From assembly GCF_000013365.1 (NCBI RefSeq), contig NC_007778.1:2666001-2730000 (forward strand): a stretch of 64,000 bases of DNA. The letters run 5' to 3'. The notes below the pieces were generated by a model. That model saw only the letters and a list, made by a program, of their open reading frames with translations. It ran no database searches and was not told the origin of the DNA. Each line of letters starts with the position of its first letter. The stretch's first letter is position 1. Shown one piece after another: positions 17,466 through 26,701 of this stretch. The position numbers and the translations under genes were made by a program. This DNA is from Rhodopseudomonas palustris HaA2. GTDB taxonomy: Bacteria > Pseudomonadota > Alphaproteobacteria > Rhizobiales > Xanthobacteraceae.

Positions 17466-17715
17466 CTCGGACGTTCGGCCGGGGCCGGTGTCGCCGAGGC
17501 GGCAGCGCCCGGGTCCGCAGTCCAGCCGGCGCAATCCGCGCCGGGTTGCGCGCTCCGAGCCGCGGCTCCGCGCCGCGCGGCGGTCCCGGATGTCGCTGCG
17601 CTCATCCGGGCTACGGGGCTACCGGGCAGGCCACGCGCCGAGCGCGCCGCATTCCGGCCGTGACCCGATGGCGCTTTTGCGCTAGGCACAGCCTCAACCC
17701 CGGAGCTTTCATCCT
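17466..17715. repeat. GC-rich palindrome-rich stretch before the pseudouridine synthase gene
   Basis: Contains several short complementary pieces, including a REP-like CCCGGATGTCGCTGCGCTCATCCGGG hairpin at about 17586-17611 and repeated GCGCCG words. Open frames here are composition artefacts. The AGCTTTCATCC leader at 17704 precedes the next start. Confidence 0.45.
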
Positions 17716-19077
17716 ATGAGCCGTCGTACCAAGAAACCCCTCGCCAAGCGCGGCCCCGGCGGCGATCGCCCCAAAGCCGGCCGGCCCGCCGCGAAGCGGG
17801 GGCCGGCTGCCAGCGGGCCGGTGCGCGGCAATCGCGGCGAGGACGGCCGCCCGATCTCGGCGCGGCCGCAGCGCGAGCCGCGTGGCGAGCGCGCCGAGCG
17901 GCCTGCCACGAAGCGTCCCGCCGCCGAGCGACCCGAACGTCCCGCGTCCGATCGCCCGCAGAGCGCGCGTCCCGGCCGTCCGCCGGCGCGGTTCGGCGCG
18001 TCATCCGCCACGCGGCCGCCGCGTGCGCAGCGTCCCGAGGCCGCAATCGAGCCCGAGAAGGCCGCCAAGCCCGACGCGCCGCTGCCGACCAAGGTCGAGA
18101 CCGTGGTCGTCACCGCCGACGAGAACGGCATGCGGGTCGATCGCTTCCTCGAGGGGCGGTTTCCGGGTCTGTCATTCTCCCACATCCAGCGCATCGTCCG
18201 CAAAGGCGAGCTGCGGGTGAACGGCAAGCGCGCCGATTCCAAGGACCGGCTGGAGGAGGGCCAGAGCGTGCGGATTCCGCCGCTCAAGCTCGACACGCCG
18301 AAGGCGCCCGGGCATCTGTCGGAGGCCGAGCAGAAGACGCTGGCGGCGCTGAAGGCGATGACGCTGTACGAGGACGCCGACGTGCTGGTGCTGAACAAGC
18401 CCGCGGGCCTGGCGGTGCAGGGCGGCAGCGGCACCACCAAGCACATCGACCTGATGCTCGAGGTGATGCGCGACAGCAAGGGCCAGAAGCCGCGGCTGGT
18501 GCACCGCATCGACAAGGAGACCGCGGGCTGCCTGCTGGTGGCGAAGACGCGCTTCGCCGCCACCGCGCTGACCGGCTCGTTCCGCCACCGCTCGGCGCGG
18601 AAGATCTACTGGGCGCTGGTCGCCGGCGTGCCGAAGCCGAAGCAGGGCCGGATCTCGACCTATCTGGCCAAGGAGGAGAGCGAGGACGACAGCATCATGC
18701 GGATCGCCGAGCACGGCGACGAGGGCGCCAGCCACGCGGTGACCTACTACGCGGTGGTCGAGACCTCGGCACAGAAGCTCGCCTGGGTGTCGCTGAAGCC
18801 GGTGACCGGGCGCACCCATCAGCTCCGCGCCCATATGGCGCATATCGGCCACGCCATCGTCGGCGATCCGAAATACTTCAACATCGAGAACTGGCAATTG
18901 CCGGGCGGCCTGCAGAAGCGGCTGCATCTGTTGGCGCGACGCATCGTGATTCCGCATCCGCGCGGCGGCACCATCGACGTCTCGGCGCCGCTGCCGCCGC
19001 ACATGCTGCAGAGCTGGAACCTGCTCGGGCTGGAGCACGACCGGTTCGATCCGATCGAGCATGCGCCGGAAGAATGA
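17716..19077 (+). CDS. RluA/RluC-family 23S rRNA pseudouridine synthase
   Basis: The 453-residue protein isomerises specific uridines in rRNA. It has an N-terminal about 120-residue extension made of Arg, Pro, Ala, Lys and Gly, then an S4-like RNA-binding domain (MRVDRFLEGRFPGLSFSHIQRIVRKGELRVNGKR) and a catalytic domain with the signature HRIDKETAG; Asp266 is the expected nucleophile. RTHQLRAHMAHIGHAIVGDPKY is the second family motif. The basic extension is longer than in E. coli RluC and probably gives extra RNA affinity. RluC is more likely than RluD by the S4 domain and C-terminal length, but the target uridines cannot be read. Confidence 0.88.
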   Translation: MSRRTKKPLAKRGPGGDRPKAGRPAAKRGPAASGPVRGNRGEDGRPISARPQREPRGERAERPATKRPAAERPERPASDRPQSARPGRPPARFGASSATRPPRAQRPEAAIEPEKAAKPDAPLPTKVETVVVTADENGMRVDRFLEGRFPGLSFSHIQRIVRKGELRVNGKRADSKDRLEEGQSVRIPPLKLDTPKAPGHLSEAEQKTLAALKAMTLYEDADVLVLNKPAGLAVQGGSGTTKHIDLMLEVMRDSKGQKPRLVHRIDKETAGCLLVAKTRFAATALTGSFRHRSARKIYWALVAGVPKPKQGRISTYLAKEESEDDSIMRIAEHGDEGASHAVTYYAVVETSAQKLAWVSLKPVTGRTHQLRAHMAHIGHAIVGDPKYFNIENWQLPGGLQKRLHLLARRIVIPHPRGGTIDVSAPLPPHMLQSWNLLGLEHDRFDPIEHAPEE

Positions 19078-19125
19078 GCGCGCAACGCGCCGGCCCGGCT
19101 TGCGGATTTGCGGCGCGATGCCGAC

Positions 19126-19443
19126 ATGTTGCCGATGAAACGGATCGTGCCTTGGCTGCTCGCCGCAGCGCTTCTTGTTCCGCCCGGCGCCGCGTCGGCG
19201 CAGATCATTCTGGGGACGCAGCCCTCGCTGCTGCCGCCGCCCCCGGCGCCTCCGCCGCCGCCGCCGGTCTACGTGCCGCCGGTGCCGCAGCTCGGCGACC
19301 CGCCGCCCACCCCCCGGGCGCAGCTGCCGAACCAGCGCCGCTCGTTCGGCGACCGCATCACCGATTGCCTCACCGACGGCAATGCGGCGCGGTTGTCGCC
19401 GAACGACCGCGCGGCGTATTCGCGCGGCTGCGCCAATCAATGA
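19126..19443 (+). CDS. Small proline-rich exported protein
   Basis: The 105-residue product has a Sec signal peptide (MKRIVPWLLAAALLVPPGAASA) followed by a Pro-rich stretch (long PPPPAPPPPPP run) and a Cys-containing C-terminal part (DRITDCLTDGNAARLSPNDRAAYSRGCANQ) with two cysteines that could form a disulphide. ATG 19135 is equally possible, and TTG 19108 opens the frame further. It lies 48 bases after the pseudouridine synthase gene and 15 before the ATP12 gene, so it is probably co-transcribed. Function unknown. Confidence 0.7.
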   Translation: MLPMKRIVPWLLAAALLVPPGAASAQIILGTQPSLLPPPPAPPPPPPVYVPPVPQLGDPPPTPRAQLPNQRRSFGDRITDCLTDGNAARLSPNDRAAYSRGCANQ

Positions 19444-19458
19444 CCAACGGACCGATCG

Positions 19459-20256
19459 ATGCGTGAATTGTTCGACGACGTCGCAGGCCAATCGATGCTC
19501 GACCCTGAAGAAGCGGTGCGGCGCACGACGCGTACGTCGCTGCCGAAGCGGTTCTACACCACGGCCGCGATCAGCGAAACGCCGGACGGCTTTGCGATCA
19601 CGCTCGACGGAAGGCCGATCAAGACGCCGACGCGCAACGCGCTCGCGGCGCCGAGCCGCGATCTCGCCGAAGCGATCGCCGCCGAATGGCAGGCGCAGCA
19701 GGAGCTGATCGATCCGATCACGATGCCGCTGACGCGGCTCGCCAACAGCGTGATCGACGGCGTCGCCGGCCGGATCGACGAAGTCACCGACGACATCGCC
19801 AAGTACTTCGGCTCCGATCTCTTGTTCTATCGCGCCGGCCATCCGGAGGAACTGATCGCGCGCGAGGCGCAGCATTGGGACCCGGTGCTGTTCTGGGCCG
19901 CGGAGGAATTCGGCGCGCATTTCATCCTCGCCGAGGGCATCATCCATGTCGACCAGCCGGAAACCGCGATCGCCGCCGCGCGCGCGGCGCTGCCGCGGCA
20001 TCCGTGGTCGGTCGGTGCGCTGCATGTGGTGACCACGATCACCGGCTCGGCGCTGCTGGCGCTGGCGCTGGCGCACGGCCGGCTCGATCCGGAGCAGGTC
20101 TGGGCCGCGGCGCATGTCGACGAGGACTGGAACATCGCGCGCTGGGGGCTGGACGACGAAGTCGCGGCGCGGCGGGCGGCGCGGCAGGTCGAGTTCCAGG
20201 CCGCGGCGCGGGTGCTGGCGGCGCTGTCGCCGCGTGCAATCGCGCCTGGAAGTTAA
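19459..20256 (+). CDS. ATP12-family F1-ATPase assembly chaperone
   Basis: The 265-residue protein matches the ATP12 family: KRFYTTAAISETPDGFAITLDGRPIKTP, EWQAQQELIDPITMPLTRLANSVIDGV, and RYRAGHPEEL-type DLLFYRAGHPEELIAREAQHWDPVL. In mitochondria and alphaproteobacteria ATP12 chaperones the F1 alpha subunit during ATP synthase assembly. Its presence is itself a marker for alphaproteobacteria. ATG 19459 follows a short gap after the proline-rich gene. A CtrA-like site overlaps its stop codon. Confidence 0.93.
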   Translation: MRELFDDVAGQSMLDPEEAVRRTTRTSLPKRFYTTAAISETPDGFAITLDGRPIKTPTRNALAAPSRDLAEAIAAEWQAQQELIDPITMPLTRLANSVIDGVAGRIDEVTDDIAKYFGSDLLFYRAGHPEELIAREAQHWDPVLFWAAEEFGAHFILAEGIIHVDQPETAIAAARAALPRHPWSVGALHVVTTITGSALLALALAHGRLDPEQVWAAAHVDEDWNIARWGLDDEVAARRAARQVEFQAAARVLAALSPRAIAPGS

Positions 20257-20267
20257 CGAGGGGTTTA
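20253..20267 (+). promoter_or_regulatory. CtrA-like site upstream of the FliK-like gene
   Basis: TTAA (20253-20256), seven bases, TTTA (20264-20267), one mismatch to the CtrA consensus TTAA-N7-TTAA. It is 48 bases before the start at 20316. A very similar site lies at the same distance before the unknown gene at 55127. Confidence 0.45.
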
Positions 20268-20315
20268 CGGCCGTCGGATAGCTTGACCGGACACGCGCGG
20301 GGCGAAGGCATCTCG

Positions 20316-22124
20316 ATGGCGATCTCGGTCAATCCGAACCTTCCGGTGCTCGCCCTTCAGGGCGTGACCGCCGATGTCGCGCTGCAGCCCGGCACGGTGG
20401 TGCAGGCCAAAGTGCTGTCGATCCTCGACAACAACCAGGTCCGGATCGCGATCGGCGGCCAGACCGTGGAGGCCACCACGCAGATTCCGCTGCAGCCCGG
20501 GCAGAGCCTGCAGGTCGCGGTGTCGCAGACCGATCAGGGCATTCGCCTCGCGGTGGTCAACCAGCCGGCGACGGCGTCGGTCACGACCGCCAATCTCGCC
20601 GCGTCCAGCGCCGCGCTCGACACCGTCACGCTGGCGCCGCAGGCGATCACGCTCACGGCGCAAGCCGCACCCAGCATCGTGCCGTCGGCCAATGCGCTGA
20701 CGCCGCAGCAACTCACGGCCCTGACGACCGCGGCGCAAATCGCCGCCACGCAGCAGACCGGGCTGTCGTCGCTGTTCGCCAATCTCGACGCGGCGACCGA
20801 TCTCGCCAGCCTGCCGCAAGCGGTGCGCGCGGCGGTGGAGCAGGTGCTGGCGCAGCGCGCCAATCTCACGCCGGCGCTGACCGGCGCGGATATCCAGCGC
20901 GCGTTTCAGGGGTCGGGCATCCTGCTCGAAGCGTCGCTGGCGACCGGCGCGCAGCCGGCGACCGCCGGCACCGATCTCAAGGCGGCGCTGATCGTGCTGC
21001 GCCAGGTGCTGAGCAGCGCGCTCGGCGGCAGCGCGACCGCCGCGCAAGCGGCGTCGACAGCCACGACCACGCCGCTCCTTCAGAGCGGGCAGGGCACGCA
21101 GTTACTTGCTCAGGCCGCGCTGCTCGCCACGCAGGCCGAACTGCCGAACGCGACAGCGCCAACGACCGCGCAGGCGACGACGCCGTTCGCGACCGCCGGC
21201 CTGGCGACCGCGACGTCGCAGATGCTCGCGTCGCTCGGAATCTCGGTCGCCGCCACCTCGGGTGCTGCGACCGACGCGGCCGAGCAGGCGCTGGTCCGCA
21301 ACGTGATCAATCAGCTCACCAACGTCAACGCGTCGGCACCGGCATCGCCGACCGCGGCGGCCGCGACAGCAGAGTCCGCCGCGGCGCTGAGCGCGCTGCA
21401 AGCGGCGATCCAGGCCAATCCGCAGACCGCGGCGCTGCTCGCCAAGGCCGGCTTCGCCAACAACGCGCTGCTGCTGTCGCTGCTGCCGGCGGTGGCCGGC
21501 GGCGCGCGCGCGGGCAAGGTCGACGACAATGCGATCGCGCGCACCAACACGCCGCCGCCGCCGATCGGCGGCGCGCTGCCGGCGGCACAGCCGGTGATGC
21601 CGGCGAATCTCGATCCGCACGCGCCGCTCGACGCCACGCTGCGTCGCATCCTCACCGAGACCGAAGGTTCGCTGGCGCGGCAGACGCTGTTGCAGGTCGC
21701 CTCGCTGCCGGATCGGACCGAACTCGCCGCGGCGAAATTCGACGCGCCGCAGCCGCGCTGGAGCTTCGAGATCCCGTTCACCACGCCGCAGGGCACCGCG
21801 GTGGCGCAATTCGAAATCTCCCGCGACGGCGACGACGGCCAGACCGGCGCCGCCACGCACCGGGTGTGGCGGGCGCGTTTCTCGCTGGACGTCGAGCCGG
21901 CCGGCCCGGTGCACGCGCTGATTTCGCTGCAGGGCGAGAAGACCTCGGTGCGGATGTGGGCGGAGCGGCCGTCCACCGCGACGCAGCTCCGCGCCGGCGC
22001 CGCGCAACTCAGCGCCGCGCTCAGCCGCGCCGAACTGACGCCGGGCGACATCGTCATTCGCGACGGCGCGCCGACCGCGCCGCCGCCGGCTGCGGCCGGC
22101 CATTTCCTGGATCGCGCGCTGTGA
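20316..22124 (+). CDS. FliK-like flagellar hook-length control domain protein
   Basis: The 602-residue protein has an N-terminal beta-rich region ([25 protein letters not shown]), a long Ala/Thr/Gln-rich low-complexity middle (about residues 90-420) and a C-terminal domain like that of FliK ([24 protein letters not shown] and [32 protein letters not shown]). FliK acts as the molecular ruler of the flagellar hook and switches export specificity through FlhB. ATG 20316 is chosen because the frame upstream overlaps the ATP12 gene. The stop overlaps the start of the FlhB-C-like gene, so the pair is translationally coupled. It sits outside any flagellar cluster in this window. Confidence 0.78.
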   Translation: MAISVNPNLPVLALQGVTADVALQPGTVVQAKVLSILDNNQVRIAIGGQTVEATTQIPLQPGQSLQVAVSQTDQGIRLAVVNQPATASVTTANLAASSAALDTVTLAPQAITLTAQAAPSIVPSANALTPQQLTALTTAAQIAATQQTGLSSLFANLDAATDLASLPQAVRAAVEQVLAQRANLTPALTGADIQRAFQGSGILLEASLATGAQPATAGTDLKAALIVLRQVLSSALGGSATAAQAASTATTTPLLQSGQGTQLLAQAALLATQAELPNATAPTTAQATTPFATAGLATATSQMLASLGISVAATSGAATDAAEQALVRNVINQLTNVNASAPASPTAAAATAESAAALSALQAAIQANPQTAALLAKAGFANNALLLSLLPAVAGGARAGKVDDNAIARTNTPPPPIGGALPAAQPVMPANLDPHAPLDATLRRILTETEGSLARQTLLQVASLPDRTELAAAKFDAPQPRWSFEIPFTTPQGTAVAQFEISRDGDDGQTGAATHRVWRARFSLDVEPAGPVHALISLQGEKTSVRMWAERPSTATQLRAGAAQLSAALSRAELTPGDIVIRDGAPTAPPPAAAGHFLDRAL

Positions 22125-22390
22125 CCGTCAGTATCAAGAACCAGATCGCGGTCGCGCTGTACTACGACAAAGGCGGCGCGCCGCGCGTCGTCGCCAAGGG
22201 CAGGGGCACGATCGGCGCCAAGATCATCGAGGTCGCGAAGGAGCACAATGTTCCGATCGAGGAGAACGAAGTGCTGGCCGGGGCACTGTCGCATGTCGAA
22301 CTCGGCGACGAGATCCCCGAAGAACTCTACAAGGCGGTGGCCGAGGTGCTGGTGTTCGTGCTGAAACTGTCGGGCCGGACGCCGGGCTAA
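22121..22390 (+). CDS. FlhB C-terminal-domain-like protein
   Basis: The 89-residue product matches the cytoplasmic substrate-switching domain of FlhB without the membrane part ([73 protein letters not shown]). The NPTH autocleavage motif of full FlhB is not present. Stand-alone proteins of this type are known as FhlB/FlhX. GTG 22121 overlaps the TGA of the FliK-like gene (GTGA). The pairing of a FliK C-domain protein with an FlhB C-domain protein fits a direct interaction. A repeat follows at 22401. Confidence 0.85.
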   Translation: MTVSIKNQIAVALYYDKGGAPRVVAKGRGTIGAKIIEVAKEHNVPIEENEVLAGALSHVELGDEIPEELYKAVAEVLVFVLKLSGRTPG

Positions 22391-22400
22391 GCTTCTCGCC

Positions 22401-22481
22401 GTCATTGCGAGCGTAGCGAAGCAATCCAGCGCCGTGCATGGAGCCGCTGGATTGCTTCGTCGCTGCGCTCCTCGCAATGAC
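22401..22481. repeat. Palindromic repeat, GTCATTGCGAGC family
   Basis: Left GTCATTGCGAGCGTAGCGAAGCAATCC and right GGATTGCTTCGTCGC-GCTCCTCGCAATGAC arms (written here in part) are complementary. A second copy is at 34607-34691. Confidence 0.85.
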
Positions 22482-22565
22482 GGTGAGGTTGATAGCTCGA
22501 CGGCCATCGTTTCACCACGAGCCTCGCGCATCGTCCGCGCTTTATCCATCCTCGAGGATCATCCA

Positions 22566-23384
22566 TTGCTCACCCGCCGTTCCGCCCTCGGCCTCTGCGC
22601 CGCCGCCCTGCTACCCACCCCCCGGGCGTTTGCGGAGGTCGCGCCGCCGCGCAGTGAAATCCGCGCCAGCCTCGCCAAACGTTTCACCGACGAGGGCACG
22701 GCAGGGACTTTCGTCGGCTACAAGACCGACGACTACCTGATCATCGCCAGCGATGCGCAGCGCTCCGGCGAAGCGTTCCTGCCGGCCTCGACCTTCAAGG
22801 TGCCGAACTCGCTGATCGCGCTCGAGACCGGCGTGGTCGGCGATCCGGACAAGGATGTGTTCAAGTGGGACGGCGTCACCCGCGGCATCGAGGCGTGGAA
22901 TCGCGACCACACGCTGCGCAGCGCGATCGCGGCCTCGGCGGTGCCGGTGTATCAGGAGATCGCCCGCCGCATCGGCGCCGAGAGAATGCAGAACTACGTG
23001 AATTTGTTCGACTACGGCAACCGCAACATTGGCGGCGGCATCGACCGGTTCTGGCTGACCGGCGATCTGCGGATCGACTGCATTCAGCAGATCGACTTCC
23101 TCGACCGGCTGCGCCGCCGCGCGCTGCCGATCGGAAAGCGCAGCCAGGATCTGGTCGTCGACATCCTGCCGGTGACGAAAGTCGGCGATGCGGTGATCCG
23201 CGCCAAGACCGGGCTGCTCGGCGCCGAGAAGGGCCAGCCGTCGCTCGGCTGGCTGGTCGGCTGGGCCGAGAAGGGCGATCGGCAGACGGTGTTCGCGCTC
23301 AATCTCGACGCAAGCGAACCGCGCCACGCCGCGGCGCGGATGACGCTGGCGCAGAAGTGTCTGGCGGATATCGGCGCGATCTGA
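22566..23384 (+). CDS. Class D (OXA-type) beta-lactamase
   Basis: The 272-residue protein has all class D landmarks: Ser75-x-x-Lys in ASTFK, Ser124-x-Val in ASAVPVYQ, FDYGNRNIGGG (the YGN motif) and Lys214-Thr-Gly in AKTGLLG; the FWLTG segment holds the conserved Trp. It should hydrolyse beta-lactams in the periplasm, with the carboxylated Lys as base. The N terminus MLTRRSALGLCAAALLPTPRAFA carries a twin Arg, so Tat export is possible. TTG 22566 is chosen for the GAGG at 22554-22557 and the intact signal peptide. Codon use is like its neighbours, so it looks resident, not recently acquired. Confidence 0.92.
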   Translation: MLTRRSALGLCAAALLPTPRAFAEVAPPRSEIRASLAKRFTDEGTAGTFVGYKTDDYLIIASDAQRSGEAFLPASTFKVPNSLIALETGVVGDPDKDVFKWDGVTRGIEAWNRDHTLRSAIAASAVPVYQEIARRIGAERMQNYVNLFDYGNRNIGGGIDRFWLTGDLRIDCIQQIDFLDRLRRRALPIGKRSQDLVVDILPVTKVGDAVIRAKTGLLGAEKGQPSLGWLVGWAEKGDRQTVFALNLDASEPRHAAARMTLAQKCLADIGAI

Positions 23385-23388
23385 ACGC

Positions 23389-23826
23389 TTAGTTCGCCTC
23401 GGCGGGACCGGCAGCGACGGGCTTGCGCTTGCCGAGCCGGCCGAGATGGGTGTCGTGGAAGCTCGATCCGTATTTCAGGCCGAAGCCGAGCATCCGGTCG
23501 AAGCCGATATGGGCGAACCAGATCAGCGCCAGCGTGCCGGCCATCGGCCACAGCACGAGAAGGCCGGCGATCGCCAGCACCAGCGGCGCGACCGTCGTAT
23601 GCAGCGCGTTGTAGACGATCGCGCCGATCCGCTGCCCGGCGAGATAGCCGAGCATGCCGAGATCGGGCGCGAAGAACAGGATCGCGTACAACTCCCAGGG
23701 CGCGTCCGAGATCAGATAGAACAGCGATGCGCCGATGAACAGCGCAGCGCCCTCGGCGCGCATCAGCGAGGCCAAGCCGCCGCGCACCGCGCCGGGATTG
23801 GTGGGTTCAGTGGTGGCCTCGGTCAT
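23389..23826 (-). CDS. DUF4260 family membrane protein
   Basis: The 145-residue protein has three to four hydrophobic segments (AALFIGASLFYLI, ELYAILFFAPDLGMLGYLAG, VAPLVLAIAGLLVLW) and the FAPDLGMLGY and WFAHIGFDRMLGFGLKY blocks typical of DUF4260. Function unknown. ATG 23826 gives MTEATTEPTNPG and is preferred; an in-frame start at 23880 would add 18 residues. It is convergent with the beta-lactamase gene, with only four bases between stops. Confidence 0.85.
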   Translation of the reverse strand: MTEATTEPTNPGAVRGGLASLMRAEGAALFIGASLFYLISDAPWELYAILFFAPDLGMLGYLAGQRIGAIVYNALHTTVAPLVLAIAGLLVLWPMAGTLALIWFAHIGFDRMLGFGLKYGSSFHDTHLGRLGKRKPVAAGPAEAN

Positions 23827-24125
23827 GCGGTGCTCCTGCGCGGGACACGCGATATAGGGCGGTTTGCGCGGCAACGCCATCGCGCTTTCGCATCCGGCCG
23901 ATGCAGTTTTGAAGGCGGTGGCCGGCTGCCGGCCGGGTCGCGTCCGGCGCAGCCGCGCCGCGGACCGTTGGAACGCGCCGAAAGGGTTATTCCAATCCGT
24001 CCCGAGGTGGTTTCCTCCTTCCGAAGCCCCGTGCTAGAAGGCCTTGATTATCGCGGCGATCCGGGGGCACAAATCCGGCACGCCATGCGGCGGGACAACG
24101 ACATCAAGAAGCGCGGCTCAACCTC

Positions 24126-25658
24126 ATGAAACACATCCTTGAAGCACTCGACGAACGCCGGGCGGCGGCCAAACTCGGCGGCGGCGAGAAGCGCATCGAC
24201 GCGCAGCACGCCCGCGGCCGGCTCACCGCTCGGGAGCGCATCGACCTGCTGCTCGACAAGCATTCGTTCGAGGAGATGGACATGTTCGTCCAGCACCGCT
24301 CGACCGAATTCGGGATGGAGAACACCAAAATTCCGGGTGACGGTGTGGTCACCGGCTGGGGCACCGTCAACGGCCGCAAGACCTTCGTGTTCGCCAAGGA
24401 CTTCACCGTGTTCGGCGGCTCGCTGTCGGAGACCCACGCCGCCAAGATCACCAAGATCCAGGACATGGCGCTGAAGGCCCGCGCCCCGATCATCGGCCTG
24501 TACGACGCCGGCGGCGCGCGCATCCAGGAGGGCGTCGCGGCCCTCGCCGGTTACTCTTACGTGTTCCGCCGGGTGGTGCAGGCCTCCGGCGTGATCCCGC
24601 AGATCAGCGTCATCATGGGCCCCTGCGCCGGCGGCGACGTCTACGCCCCGGCGATGACCGACTTCATCTTCATGGTGAAGAACACCAGCTACATGTTCGT
24701 CACCGGCCCCGACGTGGTGAAGACCGTGACCAACGAAGTCGTCACGCCGGAAGAGCTCGGCGGCGCCTCGGTCCACGCCACCCGCTCCTCGATCGCCGAC
24801 GGCGCGTTCGAGAACGACGTCGAGACGCTGCTGCAGATGCGCCGGCTGCTCGACTTCCTGCCCGCCAATTCGTCGGACGGCGTGCCGGAATGGCCGAGCT
24901 TCGACGATATCGAGCGCGAGGACTTCTCGCTCGACACGCTGATCCCGGACAATCCGAACAAGCCCTACGACATGAAGGAGCTGATCCTGAAGGTCGTCGA
25001 CGAGGGCGACTTCTTCGAATTGTCGGACGCCTTCGCCAAGAACATCATCACCGGTTTCGGCCGTATCGCCGGCCGCACCGTCGGCTTCGTCGCCAACCAG
25101 CCGATGGTGCTGGCGGGCGTGCTCGACTCGGACGCCTCGCGCAAGGCGGCGCGGTTCGTGCGGTTCTGCGACAGCTTCAACATCCCGATCGTCACCTTCG
25201 TCGACGTGCCGGGCTTCCTGCCCGGCACCGCGCAGGAATATGGCGGGCTGATCAAGCACGGCGCGAAGCTCCTGTTCGCGTTCTCGCAATGCACCGTGCC
25301 GCTGGTGACGCTGATCACCCGCAAGGCCTATGGCGGCGCGTTCGACGTGATGGCCTCCAAGGAAATCGGCGCCGATATCAACTACGCTTGGCCGACCGCG
25401 CAGATCGCGGTGATGGGCGCCAAGGGCGCGGTCGAGATCATCTTCCGTCAGGACATGAACGATCCCGACAAGATCGCCGCCCGCACCAAGGAATACGAAG
25501 ACCGCTTCCTGTCGCCCTTCATCGCCGCCGAACGCGGCTACATCGACGACGTGATCATGCCGCATGCGACGCGGCGGAGGATCGCGCGCGCGCTGGCGAT
25601 GCTGCGCGACAAGCACGTCGACCTGCCGCTGAAGAAGCACGACAATATGCCGTTGTGA
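24126..25658 (+). CDS. pccB: Acyl-CoA carboxylase carboxyltransferase subunit (propionyl-CoA carboxylase beta)
   Basis: The 510-residue protein has the two crotonase-fold halves of carboxyltransferase beta chains. The N half contains [18 protein letters not shown] and [18 protein letters not shown]; the C half contains [28 protein letters not shown] and [20 protein letters not shown]. It transfers CO2 from carboxybiotin to an acyl-CoA, most likely propionyl-CoA. The matching biotin carboxylase/BCCP subunit is at 56148-58163, about 30 kb away. The next gene starts eight bases after this stop with a binding site overlapping it. Confidence 0.94.
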   Translation: MKHILEALDERRAAAKLGGGEKRIDAQHARGRLTARERIDLLLDKHSFEEMDMFVQHRSTEFGMENTKIPGDGVVTGWGTVNGRKTFVFAKDFTVFGGSLSETHAAKITKIQDMALKARAPIIGLYDAGGARIQEGVAALAGYSYVFRRVVQASGVIPQISVIMGPCAGGDVYAPAMTDFIFMVKNTSYMFVTGPDVVKTVTNEVVTPEELGGASVHATRSSIADGAFENDVETLLQMRRLLDFLPANSSDGVPEWPSFDDIEREDFSLDTLIPDNPNKPYDMKELILKVVDEGDFFELSDAFAKNIITGFGRIAGRTVGFVANQPMVLAGVLDSDASRKAARFVRFCDSFNIPIVTFVDVPGFLPGTAQEYGGLIKHGAKLLFAFSQCTVPLVTLITRKAYGGAFDVMASKEIGADINYAWPTAQIAVMGAKGAVEIIFRQDMNDPDKIAARTKEYEDRFLSPFIAAERGYIDDVIMPHATRRRIARALAMLRDKHVDLPLKKHDNMPL

Positions 25659-25665
25659 GGGAAGT

Positions 25666-26202
25666 TTGAATCCTGAAGAATTGGCTCGTTATTTGGTGGA
25701 TCGGCTTGAAGAAGCGCGTAGCGAACGCCTTCAGGCGTTGCTTGACGAGTCTTTTGTTTGCTATTCAATTGGCCGGCATCTGGTCCCACAAGGATTTTCA
25801 GTCAAATCTGAGGCTAGCTTGCAGAGCATCCTTAGTAGCGTTGGACAGCAGCAGAGTGGTTATTTGGCGTATGACTTGACAGCAGTCCCTGATGGCAATT
25901 CCAGTAGTCTCAGAAACTTGGTGTTCGAGGTCAGCTTCTTGAGAGAAGGGAAGGGATGGCGAGCTTCAAAAATCTATCGTGATCTTATGCGGCTTTGCTA
26001 TCTTCAGTGTGGGAATTGGTCCCACTTTCTGGTGGTGTGCTACACGATATCATCTACCCCTAAGCTTCCATTGCTCGAGGCGGGCTCGGAGGTGTCTGTC
26101 CGGTTTGACCAAGCGTTGGGAGGCGAGGCGAATGAGGCGGCCCACTTTTTTCTGATGAATTTCGGAACGGCCAACGCCAAAAGTTTGGTTGGATTCCTCT
26201 AG
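25666..26202 (+). CDS. Hypothetical protein, low GC, downstream of pccB
   Basis: The 178-residue product is not recognised. It begins MNPEELARYLVDRLEEARSE and has no signal peptide or membrane span; the centre is hydrophobic-polar mixed (YLAYDLTAVPDGNSSSLRNLVFEVSFLREG). TTG 25666 is supported by GAGG at 25657-25660, which overlaps the pccB stop. Base composition and codons are clearly AT-richer than pccB, and a degraded higBA pair follows, so the segment looks inserted exactly behind pccB. It could be transcribed from the pccB promoter. No function is proposed. Confidence 0.65.
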   Translation: MNPEELARYLVDRLEEARSERLQALLDESFVCYSIGRHLVPQGFSVKSEASLQSILSSVGQQQSGYLAYDLTAVPDGNSSSLRNLVFEVSFLREGKGWRASKIYRDLMRLCYLQCGNWSHFLVVCYTISSTPKLPLLEAGSEVSVRFDQALGGEANEAAHFFLMNFGTANAKSLVGFL

Positions 26203-26387
26203 GGTGCTCAGTCCTTCGAACGGTCGTGTCGAAAGGAATCTTTGTGGCCGCCGTATTATCTGTCGAGCCCTATCGAGCCGCGCAACAAGAGTAGATAGAT
26301 TGCAGCAACCGTAGGTTTTGTAAACACGGGGCGTGATGCGTATAGTCATCTTCAGGCTATGACATCCAATTTATTGCATCACATTCT

Positions 26388-26689
26388 TTACGCCGCCTGC
26401 GCCTTTCTCGGCCTGATCCGCTTCAGCTCTTCAGCGCTATTGTCTTCCGCGACCCCGAGATCGAACTGCGCCTGCAGCTTCATCCAGAAATTCGGTGTCG
26501 TGCCGAAGTACTTCGCCAGTCGCAGCGCGGTGTCGGCTTTCACTGGCGCTTCTTGACGGGCTAGGCGCTCGATGCGGGTTCGCGGCACGCCGCAGGCTGC
26601 GGCGACCGCGTAGGCGACAGGTTCATCGGCAGGAGAAACTCCTCGCGCAGAATCTCGCCGGGATGAACAGGGGGAAGCTTCTTCGTCAT
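26388..26689 (-). pseudogene. Frameshifted HigA-type antitoxin
   Basis: The first 24 codons from ATG 26689 encode MTKKLPPVHPGEILREEFLLPMNL, the standard HigA opening. One base is missing near 26615, after which the frame shifts and the rest of the family sequence resumes in another frame (YAVAAACGVPRTRIERLA, RLAKYFGTTPNFWMKLQAQFDL) to TAA at 26388. The span of 302 bases is one short of a 100-residue gene. Intact, it would be an XRE-type DNA-binding antitoxin. It is probably inactive, unless this is a sequencing error. Confidence 0.85.
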
Positions 26690-26701
26690 CGTCGCCTCGC
26701 G

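Noticed and set aside
17126-17719. Plus-strand open frame through copy A of the repeat
   Set aside because: Only a short similarity (VRA-YEAL, GAPEGV) persists between copies, because the DNA itself is conserved; starts, stops and the rest differ. Not called as a protein.
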